A DNA stretch of 52,366 nucleotides from Chryseobacterium gleum (lineage in GTDB: Bacteria; Bacteroidota; Bacteroidia; Flavobacteriales_C; GCA-002722245). The stretch spans positions 1 to 52,366 of the forward strand of contig CAMBXP010000006.1 of NCBI GenBank assembly GCA_945871895.1, in the 5' to 3' direction. Below the pieces are notes generated by a model. The model made no database searches. It was not told the origin of the DNA and saw nothing but the letters and a program-made list of their open reading frames with translations. This document shows, piece by piece, positions 26,438 to 33,566 of this stretch (position 1 is its first letter; each line of letters begins with the position of its first letter). A program made the position numbers and the translations under genes.

Positions 26438-27052
26438 TTATTTAATATCGAAATCAAGTAAACATTCTCCTTCAAAATAGGCTTTTAAATTATCGCCAAT
26501 TTTAACGGGCGAAACGCCTTCGGGAGTGCCGGTATAAATTAAATCTCCTGTTTTTAAGGTAATGTACTTTGAAACCTCGGCGATGATATCGTTTATTTTA
26601 AACATCATATCAGAAGTGTTGCCTTTTTGCACTGTTTTGCCATTGATATCTAAATGGAAGTTGATGTTGTTTAGGTTGTTGATAGAAGAAACAGGAATGA
26701 ATTTTTTACCTATAGGTGCAGAGTTATCAAAAGCTTTTGATTTCTCCCAAGGCAAACCTTGTTCTTTTAATTTCCATTGCAAGTCGCGTGCGGTAAAATC
26801 GATACCAATGCCAATTTCCGAGTAATATTTATGGGCAAATTGCTTTTGAATGTTTTTACCCACTTTATCAATTTTCACCACTATTTCTACCTCATGGTGT
26901 ATTTCTTTGCTAAAGTCGGGATGATAAAAAGCTTCGTTGTCTTTAAGTAAAGCAGTATCTGGTTTCATGAAGAAGCACAGTTCCTCTGGCACTTTGCCAT
27001 CAAATTCTTTAACGTGTTTTAAATAGTTTTTGCCAATACAAATAATTTTCAT
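26438..27052 (-). CDS. Fumarylacetoacetate hydrolase-family protein
   Basis: The 204-residue single-domain FAH protein starts KIICIGKNYLKHVKE and has the metal-binding acidic block HHEVEIVVKI, IGIDFTARDLQ and GDLIYTGTPEGV. Members act on acylpyruvates, oxaloacetate or related 2-oxo acids. It is shorter than full FAH and resembles the FAHD1/YcgM group; the exact substrate is open. Confidence 0.92.
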   Translation of the reverse strand: MKIICIGKNYLKHVKEFDGKVPEELCFFMKPDTALLKDNEAFYHPDFSKEIHHEVEIVVKIDKVGKNIQKQFAHKYYSEIGIGIDFTARDLQWKLKEQGLPWEKSKAFDNSAPIGKKFIPVSSINNLNNINFHLDINGKTVQKGNTSDMMFKINDIIAEVSKYITLKTGDLIYTGTPEGVSPVKIGDNLKAYFEGECLLDFDIK

Positions 27053-27088
27053 GCTGTTGTTTGTTTGTTTTTACTTCAAGTGAAAAAA

Positions 27089-27096
27089 CAAAAGTA
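27089..27096 (-). promoter_or_regulatory. -7 promoter element of the FAH-family gene
   Basis: TACTTTTG on the minus strand fits TAnnTTTG and lies 37-44 bases before the ATG. No -33 element is seen. Confidence 0.4.
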
Positions 27097-27141
27097 AGCA
27101 AGCAATTAAGAATAAGGGAAAAACTATAAATGTTTTTCTTT

Positions 27142-27161
27142 CTTCCACTAAGGAGTGGAAG
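27142..27161. terminator. Hairpin in the divergent spacer before 27321
   Basis: CTTCCACT, AAGG and AGTGGAAG form a perfect 8-bp stem, followed by ACTTTTTC on the plus strand. It lies between divergent genes, so it may end a leader transcript or shield the downstream gene. The rest of the spacer shows only a TATCTTTT -7-like box at 27254-27261. Confidence 0.45.
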
Positions 27162-27320
27162 ACTTTTTCAATCAATTTTTTCATAATCGTGTTTTAGGGA
27201 AAATCAAAATAGGAAAAAGTAGCGTGATGCCCAAATTTAAAATTTAAAAACTGTATCTTTTTCAAAGTTTTGTATTCCAAAAATAAATAGGCAATTTAGT
27301 CACTCTAAAAATAAACGCAC

Positions 27321-27842
27321 ATGGAAGAATTCGCTCAAATGTTAATGTACACCGTTCCTTCGGTAATTGTTGGTGCTGTTGCCTACTTATTGGCAAAGAA
27401 ATTTATTGATAGAGAGAACCACCGCATTTCTTTGGAGTTTAGAAAAGAAAATCAAAAATTATCTGCCCCTTTGGTAATGCAATCTTATGAAAGATTGGTG
27501 TTGTTGCTAGAGAGAACACAAATTCCGGGTATCATTTCAAGAGTGCACCGTCAGGGCATGAGTGCCCGATTGTTACAAAATGAAATTACCACTACCATTC
27601 GTGGTGAGTTTGAACACAATATTACTCAGCAGTTGTATGTATCTAAAAATGCTTGGGAGTTTGTTAAAAAATCGCGTGATGAAAGCATTAAATTGGTAAA
27701 CATGGCTGCTATTAAAGTAAGCGATTCGGCAAGTTCAATTGAGTACAGCAGAGAGTTGCTAACCTTGTTGGCTGCGCAAGAAACCGATTGGAATCAAAAA
27801 GCATTAGATGTGGTTAAAGCTGAATTTAGAAAAGCATTTTAA
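27321..27842 (+). CDS. Conserved membrane-anchored protein upstream of meaB
   Basis: The 173-residue protein has one N-terminal membrane helix (about 7-26) and a helical cytoplasmic body with many charged residues (YERLVLLLERTQIPGIISRVHRQGMSARLLQNEITTTIRGEFEHNITQQLYV). It looks like a Bacteroidota-specific family of unknown role. Its stop codon overlaps the meaB start by one base, so the products may cooperate or only share transcription. Confidence 0.8.
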   Translation: MEEFAQMLMYTVPSVIVGAVAYLLAKKFIDRENHRISLEFRKENQKLSAPLVMQSYERLVLLLERTQIPGIISRVHRQGMSARLLQNEITTTIRGEFEHNITQQLYVSKNAWEFVKKSRDESIKLVNMAAIKVSDSASSIEYSRELLTLLAAQETDWNQKALDVVKAEFRKAF

Positions 27843-28798
27843 TGACAGTCCGCGATTGGTTAGATAAATTACACCGAGCAGATAACAATGCTTTTGCAAA
27901 AGCTCTAACGCTCGCCGAAAGTTCTAAGGAAGAAGATCAACAGATTTTGCGAGAAATAATAAAGCTTTGCTCCAACAAGGGCAAAGCTTTGCGCATTGGT
28001 ATAACAGGAGCACCCGGAGTTGGTAAAAGTACTTTTATTGATGAATTAGGCACGCATCTTTGTGACGATTTACATAAGAAAATAGCAGTTTTGGCCATAG
28101 ATCCCAGTTCGTCGAAAAGTGGAGGAAGTATATTGGGCGACAAAACGAGAATGGAAAAATTATCGCGAAATGAGCGAGCTTTCATTAGACCGATACCTAG
28201 CAGGAATCAGTTGGGCGGAGTGGCATCTGGCTTAGCAGATGCAATTCTTTTGAGCGAAGAAGTAGGTAGCGATATTGTGATTGTAGAGACAGTGGGAGTG
28301 GGCCAATCGGAAGTAGAAGTATCTAAATTGGTAGATATCATCATTTTCTTGGTGTTGCCCAATTCGGGCGATGATTTGCAGGGTATCAAAAGAGGTATCA
28401 TGGAAGAAGTGCATGTATTGGTGATCAATAAAAACGATGGAGAACAACAAGCAGCAGCCTTAAAAAGCAAGATGAATCTCGATAATATTTTGCAAATTAT
28501 GCCATCGCCTATAGAGCATGAAAAACGAGAAGTATTCTTGTGTTCATCTGCAGAGAGTAAAGGCATAAAAGAGCTGTGGAAAGCTGTAGAACTGCTAGCC
28601 GAAAGAATAAAAAACAGTGGCGTTTTAGTGGAGCGCAGAAAGCAGCAACAGCAAGATTTATTTCAAGGTTTATTACAAAAAAGCATCCTAGCTCAGTTCT
28701 ATAAAAGGCAAGGCGTAGAAGAAAAAATAAAACAACTTTCGATAGAAATAGAAGAAGGTAAGATAGATGCTTATTCGGCGGTTAAGAAGGTTTTATAA
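27842..28798 (+). CDS. meaB: Methylmalonyl-CoA mutase-associated GTPase MeaB
   Basis: The 318-residue G3E-family GTPase has P-loop GAPGVGKST (56-64), the switch III block ETVGVGQSEVEV and the NKND specificity motif. MeaB loads and protects the B12 cofactor of methylmalonyl-CoA mutase. The mutase genes are not in the window. Confidence 0.95.
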   Translation: MTVRDWLDKLHRADNNAFAKALTLAESSKEEDQQILREIIKLCSNKGKALRIGITGAPGVGKSTFIDELGTHLCDDLHKKIAVLAIDPSSSKSGGSILGDKTRMEKLSRNERAFIRPIPSRNQLGGVASGLADAILLSEEVGSDIVIVETVGVGQSEVEVSKLVDIIIFLVLPNSGDDLQGIKRGIMEEVHVLVINKNDGEQQAAALKSKMNLDNILQIMPSPIEHEKREVFLCSSAESKGIKELWKAVELLAERIKNSGVLVERRKQQQQDLFQGLLQKSILAQFYKRQGVEEKIKQLSIEIEEGKIDAYSAVKKVL

Positions 28799-28874
28799 TT
28801 AGACAGACCTTCTCCTTACGTAATTTGTGGGCATAGAATACAGAATGAATGGTGCCTTACTATTGCACAATGCT

Positions 28875-28887
28875 CTTTTGTAGCGAG
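28875..28887. repeat. 13-bp direct repeat left of the GIY-YIG gene
   Basis: CTTTTGTAGCGAG is found here and at 29232-29244, where it spans the 3' end of the genuine tRNA-Met and its flank. The two copies bracket the GIY-YIG gene at a distance of 357 bases, like attachment sites at a tRNA 3' end. Confidence 0.75.
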
Positions 28888-28945
28888 AGGGAGATTTGAA
28901 CTCCCGTCCGTCAGCCGACGGATATGAATCTTCGCTCAGCAGTGA
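28880..28945 (-). pseudogene. tRNA 3'-half relic fused to the GIY-YIG gene end
   Basis: Read on the minus strand, GATTCATA (anticodon-like, CAT) is followed by a hairpin TCCGTC-GGCT-GACGGA (28907-28922), a perfect T-arm (GGGAG, TTCAAAT, CTCCC) and TCTCGCTA. The D-arm and acceptor 5' strand are missing; that side is GIY-YIG coding sequence, whose stop codon at 28911-28913 lies in the hairpin. It resembles the 3' part of the units at 29312-29581. Confidence 0.65.
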
Positions 28946-29180
28946 AATGGTTTCTTATCCAACTTCTACCCTGTGAAGATTTAAGTTGATTTTCTCTAGT
29001 TGTAGCATCCTTTAGTTGTTCGAAAAATTCTACATGAATTACAGACCATGGTCGATATTTTACAGTGTGTCCTTTTTTAGAGAAATGATTGTGAGAATGA
29101 AATCGATTAATTAAATCGGAAGTATAGCCAATGTAAATTTGATTATGGCTATACGAATACAAAACGTATACAGCATACAT
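28911..29180 (-). CDS. GIY-YIG nuclease-family protein
   Basis: The 89-residue protein is a lone GIY-YIG domain: YVLYS (5-9, in the GIY position), IYIGYT (15-20), catalytic Arg26 in DLINR and Glu63 in TREN, then the family ending LKSSQGRSWI. Such small UvrC/SLX1-like domain proteins cut DNA and often lie beside tRNA or rRNA genes in Bacteroidota. Here the last residues (RRFISVG) are read from a tRNA-like relic, and 13-bp direct repeats flank the gene, so it behaves like a small insertion at the tRNA-Met 3' end. Confidence 0.9.
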   Translation of the reverse strand: MYAVYVLYSYSHNQIYIGYTSDLINRFHSHNHFSKKGHTVKYRPWSVIHVEFFEQLKDATTRENQLKSSQGRSWIRNHFTAERRFISVG

Positions 29181-29203
29181 GAGTTAAATAAGTTTAGTTA
29201 GTA

Positions 29204-29236
29204 AAAAGTCCCTTAGAAATGCACTAAGGGACTTTT
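29204..29236 (-). terminator. Strong terminator of the tRNA-Met transcript
   Basis: A perfect 13-bp stem (AAAAGTCCCTTAG with its complement, 7-base loop) lies two bases beyond the tRNA 3' end on the minus strand, followed by a T-run. It ends the transcript that starts near 29592. Confidence 0.85.
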
Positions 29237-29244
29237 GTAGCGAG
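29232..29244. repeat. 13-bp direct repeat at the tRNA-Met 3' end
   Basis: This is the second copy of CTTTTGTAGCGAG, overlapping the last seven bases of the tRNA gene, its 3' flank and the terminator stem. See the copy at 28875. Confidence 0.75.
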
Positions 29245-29311
29245 GACGGGAGTTGAACCCGTGACCTCAGGGTTATGAATCCTGCGCTCTAACCAACTGA
29301 GCTACCTCGCC
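29238..29311 (-). tRNA. tRNA-Met(CAT), elongator type
   Basis: The 74-base cloverleaf reads GGCGAGG (acceptor), a D-arm with AGCTCAGTTGGTTAGAGC, the anticodon loop TTCATAA (CAT), a T-arm ending GGGTTCAACTCCC and CCTCGCT with discriminator A. The first acceptor pair is G-T and the base pair closing the anticodon loop is A-C. CCA is not encoded. Elongator Met fits better than initiator; a tRNA-Ile(CAT) modified to lysidine cannot be fully ruled out. Confidence 0.95.
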
Positions 29312-29581
29312 ATAATATTTTCAAAACTCGCCTCGCTTTGAACTCCCGTCCGTCAGCTGACGGATATGAATCCTGCTCAGTCCATTGACTGATACCTCGC
29401 CATAATATTTTAAAAACTCGCCTGGCTTTGAATTCCCGTCCGTCAGCTGACGGATATGAATCCTGCTCAGTCCACCGACTGATACCTCGCCATAATATTT
29501 TCAAAACTCGCCTGGCTTTGAATTCCCGTCCGTCAACCGACGGATATGAATCCTGCTCAGTCCACCGACTGATACCTCGCC
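29312..29581 (-). repeat. Three tandem 90-bp tRNA-like units
   Basis: The units are 29312-29401, 29402-29491 and 29492-29581, exactly 90 bases each and joined end to end to the tRNA-Met gene. On the minus strand each has GGCGAGGTA, a hairpin CAGTC-(AATG or GGTG)-GACTG, GCAGGATTCATA as in the tRNA anticodon arm, a hairpin TCCGTC-(AGCT or GGTT)-GACGGA, GGGA(G/A)TTCAAAG and an 18-base AT-rich spacer. Stems are unchanged and loops vary between units. The acceptor 3' strand and full T-stem are missing, so no ordinary tRNA forms. Confidence 0.85.
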
Positions 29582-29598
29582 AAATATTTTTCGGGTTG

Positions 29599-29630
29599 CA
29601 AACATAAAGTATTAGTTATAAAATCACAAA
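29599..29630 (-). promoter_or_regulatory. Promoter of the tRNA-like array and tRNA-Met
   Basis: On the minus strand, TTTG (29630-29627), a 20-base spacer and TATGTTTG (29606-29599) match the Bacteroidota consensus TTTG-N19/20-TAnnTTTG exactly. The predicted start near 29592 lies about ten bases before the first tRNA-like unit, so one transcript of about 390 bases would carry three units and the tRNA to the terminator at 29236. Confidence 0.75.
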
Positions 29631-29637
29631 TATTAGA

Positions 29638-29645
29638 TAAATTTG
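29638..29645 (+). promoter_or_regulatory. -7 promoter element of the LptF/LptG gene
   Basis: TAAATTTG fits TAnnTTTG and lies 40-47 bases before the GTG start at 29685, back to back with the minus-strand tRNA promoter. No -33 TTTG at standard spacing. Confidence 0.4.
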
Positions 29646-29684
29646 AGAGCGAGGAATAATGTGTAATTTCAGTAATCGAGTATA

Positions 29685-31109
29685 GTGAAACGTCTGCATC
29701 TCTTTATTATAAAGGCTTTTATCGGTCCGTTTATCCTTAATTTAATCATTACAGATTTTCTGTTTTTAATGATATGGATGTGGAAGTATGTGGATGATTT
29801 GATAGGTAAGGGACTTGATTTGTCTATTATTTTAGAGATGATGTGGTATGCGGCCTTGTGGCATGTGCCCATGTGCTTGCCTCTATCAATATTACTTTCT
29901 TCCATTATGGCTTTTGGTAAGTTGGGGGAAACCAATGAACTCACTTCTCTAAAATCACTGGGTATTTCTTTACAGAAAACCATGTTTTCTTTAATTGTTT
30001 TTAACGCCATGATTTCGGTAGGGGCTTTTTACTTTAGCAATATCGCTTTACCGCTTACTGCTTTCAAAATGCACAGTTTGCTTAATGACATTGTGCAGAA
30101 AAAACCAGAACTTAATATTCCCGAAGGGGTATTTTACAATGGTATGCACGATTATACCATTAGGGTTGATAAAAAATACAAAGATCAAACCATGCGCGGT
30201 GTGATGCTTTTTGATCATCATAGCAGCGATAACAATAGCTTCATGATTGCCGATTCGGGCCGAATTGAAAATATAATGGGTGGCAAGTACATGAAGCTTT
30301 CTTTGGTGAACGGGCACGCTTATAAGGAAGATAGATCGCTAAATGATCAAAATCCGAACAGTATTAGAACCTTGTTAAGAAGTACTTTTAAAGAGCATAT
30401 TATTTATATTGATATGTCGGCATACAACTTCAACAAAACTGAAGGAACAGTATTTAGAAGCTCTGCTCAGATGATGAACATAGATCAGTTGGATTATAGC
30501 ATTGATTCTTTAGATTTAGAACTGGTGAATAGAAGAAAGAGTTTAGAAAAAGACATGAACACTTATTATTATTTCAACAACGATAGTTTGGCGAAGTTAG
30601 ATACGGTAAAGGCAATGTCTCTAGATTCAAATATTATGGCCATGATACCTGCAGATAAAAAGTTAAATGTGCTTCAAGAGGCAGAACAAGTGGTGCGATC
30701 GGCACAAGGTTATCCTAGTAGATCGCAGATGTTTGAAGAAGATTTATCGAAAAGCAAAAACAACTATCGTTTAGAATGGCATAAAAAATTCACCTTATCG
30801 GTGGCTTGTTTCATTTTGTTTTTTATTGGTGCTCCGCTGGGTGCTATAGTAAGAAAGGGCGGTTTGGGCTGGCCAGTGGTAATTGCTGTACTGTTCTTTT
30901 TGGTGTATTATGTAATTTCTATCATCTTCGAAAAAATGGCTAAAAACAATAATATCGATGCCATGATAGGTATGTGGATGGCTTCGGCAGTATTGATGCC
31001 TATAGGCGTTTTCTTAACCTACAAATCAACACGTGATTCTAAATTGTTTAGCATGTCGAACTACATGGGAGGAATTAGAAAAATTGGTTCGGTTTTCAAA
31101 AAGAAGTAG
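29685..31109 (+). CDS. LptF/LptG (YjgP/YjgQ)-family permease
   Basis: The 474-residue permease has three N-terminal membrane segments (about 10-30, 55-75, 102-122), a long periplasmic domain (about 130-390) and three C-terminal segments, the usual LptF/G layout. KRLHLFIIKAFIGPFI opens with the family pattern. It extracts lipopolysaccharide from the inner membrane with LptB; the ATPase is not here. GTG start at 29685, set by the membrane segment. Two bases precede the first glycosyltransferase gene. Confidence 0.92.
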   Translation: MKRLHLFIIKAFIGPFILNLIITDFLFLMIWMWKYVDDLIGKGLDLSIILEMMWYAALWHVPMCLPLSILLSSIMAFGKLGETNELTSLKSLGISLQKTMFSLIVFNAMISVGAFYFSNIALPLTAFKMHSLLNDIVQKKPELNIPEGVFYNGMHDYTIRVDKKYKDQTMRGVMLFDHHSSDNNSFMIADSGRIENIMGGKYMKLSLVNGHAYKEDRSLNDQNPNSIRTLLRSTFKEHIIYIDMSAYNFNKTEGTVFRSSAQMMNIDQLDYSIDSLDLELVNRRKSLEKDMNTYYYFNNDSLAKLDTVKAMSLDSNIMAMIPADKKLNVLQEAEQVVRSAQGYPSRSQMFEEDLSKSKNNYRLEWHKKFTLSVACFILFFIGAPLGAIVRKGGLGWPVVIAVLFFLVYYVISIIFEKMAKNNNIDAMIGMWMASAVLMPIGVFLTYKSTRDSKLFSMSNYMGGIRKIGSVFKKK

Positions 31110-31111
31110 TA

Positions 31112-32308
31112 ATGAAGATATTGCAAATTTGTCAGCGCCCTCCGCATCCTCCCATTGATGGTGGCGCTATTGGAATGGATAACATTACACAAGGTATGTT
31201 GGAGCTTGGACATGAGGTGAAAGTACTAACTGTGGCTACTTCTAAGCATCCTGTTCAGTACGATAAAATATCGAAAGATTATATAAAGAAAACAGGGCTT
31301 GAAGCAGTTTTTATCGATACTTCTATTCACGTGATGGATGCTTTTATCAATTTATTTGAAAGCGATTCTTACAATGTTAAACGATTTGTTTCGGCCGATT
31401 TTGAAAGAAAAATTACTGAGATTTTGGGCCAACATGATTACGATATTATTTTATTAGAGAGCTTATATGTTTCGCCTTATATAGATTTAATAAGAAGTTT
31501 CTCTAATGCAAAAGTAGTGTTGCGTTCGCCTAATGTTGAATATGTAATTTGGGAGCGAGTTGCCGATAATTCGAACAATATTTTAAAGAAGTCCTATTTG
31601 TCATTACTGGCTAAAAGATTAAAAGTATATGAGCAATCTGTTTTAGATAAACTAGATGGTATTGCATCGGTGACCAAAGAAGATTTAGCCCTTTTTAAAG
31701 AAATGGGCTTTAAAAGAAAAGGAATTGCTGTTCCAACCGGCATTATTATCGATAAAGATTTATTTGTGGAAATAGAGCAAGAAGAAGAACTTTCAGTTTT
31801 TCATATTGCTTCAATGAATTGGCTACCAAACGTGGAAGCGGTAGATTGGTTTTTAAAAAACGTGTGGAACTTGGTGTTGCTAGAAGTACCGCAAGCAAAG
31901 TTGTATTTGGCGGGCAGAGATATGCCCGATTGGCTGCTAAAACATAAGCAAAAAAATGTAGTAGTAATTGGTGAAGTGGCCAACGCCAGAGATTTTTATA
32001 GAAGTAAGAAAATTATGGTGGTGCCTATTCTTTCTGGCGGAGGGATGCGCGTTAAAATAATCGAAGGAATGGCTATTGGTAAAACCATTGTGTCTACCAC
32101 CATAGGTGCCGAAGGTATTCATTGTGAGCATGGAAAGCATATTTTAATTGCCAACTCACCAACAGATTTTGCAGCGGCTGTAATTCAATGTTTAGAAGAT
32201 GAGCAATTAACCACACGACTATCTAACAATGCGCAGCAGCTTATTAAAGAAGAGTTTGATAATGTAGCCATCTGTAAAAAAATAGAGCTATTTTTAAAAG
32301 AATTGTAA
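31112..32308 (+). CDS. Glycosyltransferase family 4-type protein
   Basis: The 398-residue enzyme has a GT-B fold: an N-terminal acceptor domain (CQRPPHPPIDGGAIGMDNITQGMLELGHEV) and a C-terminal nucleotide-sugar domain with PILSGGGMRVKIIEGMAIGKTIVSTTIGAEGI, where the retaining-GT4 EX7E acidic residues lie. It transfers a sugar to a surface glycan or lipid. It abuts the next glycosyltransferase without a gap (stop 32306-32308, start 32309). Confidence 0.92.
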   Translation: MKILQICQRPPHPPIDGGAIGMDNITQGMLELGHEVKVLTVATSKHPVQYDKISKDYIKKTGLEAVFIDTSIHVMDAFINLFESDSYNVKRFVSADFERKITEILGQHDYDIILLESLYVSPYIDLIRSFSNAKVVLRSPNVEYVIWERVADNSNNILKKSYLSLLAKRLKVYEQSVLDKLDGIASVTKEDLALFKEMGFKRKGIAVPTGIIIDKDLFVEIEQEEELSVFHIASMNWLPNVEAVDWFLKNVWNLVLLEVPQAKLYLAGRDMPDWLLKHKQKNVVVIGEVANARDFYRSKKIMVVPILSGGGMRVKIIEGMAIGKTIVSTTIGAEGIHCEHGKHILIANSPTDFAAAVIQCLEDEQLTTRLSNNAQQLIKEEFDNVAICKKIELFLKEL

Positions 32309-33490
32309 GTGCAAAAGCCAAAAACCATAGTGTTGTTGTCTCGTCTTCCTTACCCATTAGAGAAGGGAGATAAGCTGCGTGCTTACCATTTTATTAAAGA
32401 GTTTTCTAAATGGCAAGATGTTTATTTAATAGCCATTTCCGATAGTAAAGGAGAGCAGAGTAGTATAGACGAACTCAGTAAATTTTGTAAAGAAGTTCAT
32501 GTGTTTCCTATTTCAAGCTGGTCGATAATTAAAAATATGCTGCGATCCTTTATTCTAAAATTACCTTTTCAATCGGGGTACTTTTACAATTCAAAGGTGG
32601 CCAGCGATATCCAATTGTTGATAGCTAAAATTAAACCCAACCATATTTTTCTTCAGCTTTTGCGCACTACAGAGTATGTGAAAAACATGTATGATGTAGA
32701 CATGACTATTGACTACATGGATGCCTTTGCCAAAGGGATGGAAAGAAGAATAAATGGCGCTAGTTTTCCTATGAAGCAAATTTACCGAATGGAATATTAT
32801 CGATTGCGAAATTATGAAGCTCGGGTTTATCAGTGGTTTAAAAACAAAATAATTATCTCCGAACAAGATTTAAATAGTTTGTACATTGCCAATATTGATG
32901 ATGTGAAAGTCATTCCTAATGGTGTAGATACCGATTATTTTTTGCCTGCATTTAAAGAAAAGAAATACGATATTATTTTCTTTGGCAATATGTCGTATCC
33001 GCCCAATGTATCGGCTGCACTTTATTTGTGCAAAGATATTTTACCTGAGTTACTAAAAACTTTCCCTCATTTAAAAGTGGTGATAGCAGGTGCTGATCCA
33101 TCTCGTGAAGTACAATCCCTAGCCAACAAAAATATTGAAATTACTGGTTGGGTAGATGATATGAGGACTGTTATAGCGCAATCGAAAATAGCCTTAGCAC
33201 CCATGCTAATTGGTACGGGCTTGCAAAATAAATTACTGCAGGCTATGGCCATGCAAATTCCTTGTATTACTTCAACCTTGGCCAATAATGCTTTGGGTGC
33301 AGTACACGGAGAATCTATTTTGGTGGGAAGAACTACCGAAGATTACGTGAAACATGTGACTACTTTATTGAACGACCAAGCGCTAAGCGATAAAATAGCT
33401 TTCAACGGTGAGCACTTTGTGAAAGCCAATTTCAATTGGGAGGCTTACGCTCGCAAGGTACATGAGCTAATGTATGGCGGTAATGTTTAG
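32309..33490 (+). CDS. Glycosyltransferase family 4-type protein, second of a pair
   Basis: The 393-residue GT-B protein starts at a GTG directly after the preceding stop (VLLSRLPYPLEKGDKLRAYH). VIPNGVDTDYF, APMLIGTGLQNKLLQAMAMQIPCITS and a late Glu identify the GT4/GT1 donor domain. It is of similar length to its neighbour and distantly related, so the pair may add successive sugars to one acceptor. Confidence 0.92.
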   Translation: MQKPKTIVLLSRLPYPLEKGDKLRAYHFIKEFSKWQDVYLIAISDSKGEQSSIDELSKFCKEVHVFPISSWSIIKNMLRSFILKLPFQSGYFYNSKVASDIQLLIAKIKPNHIFLQLLRTTEYVKNMYDVDMTIDYMDAFAKGMERRINGASFPMKQIYRMEYYRLRNYEARVYQWFKNKIIISEQDLNSLYIANIDDVKVIPNGVDTDYFLPAFKEKKYDIIFFGNMSYPPNVSAALYLCKDILPELLKTFPHLKVVIAGADPSREVQSLANKNIEITGWVDDMRTVIAQSKIALAPMLIGTGLQNKLLQAMAMQIPCITSTLANNALGAVHGESILVGRTTEDYVKHVTTLLNDQALSDKIAFNGEHFVKANFNWEAYARKVHELMYGGNV

Positions 33491-33566
33491 TTAAGATTAA
33501 GTTCATTTTATTCTTGTTTTCAAACTAAACAATTAATGTTATTTTCGTTCCACTAAAATTTAAGCC

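Noticed and set aside
29289..29504. Minus-strand open frame of 71 codons with repeated residues over the tRNA-like units
   Set aside because: Its repeated protein sequence is only the 90-bp unit read in frame (90 is a multiple of three). The conserved features are RNA stems, not codons.
29312..29581. CRISPR array
   Set aside because: Three 90-bp units join with no variable spacers and no cas genes are in the window.
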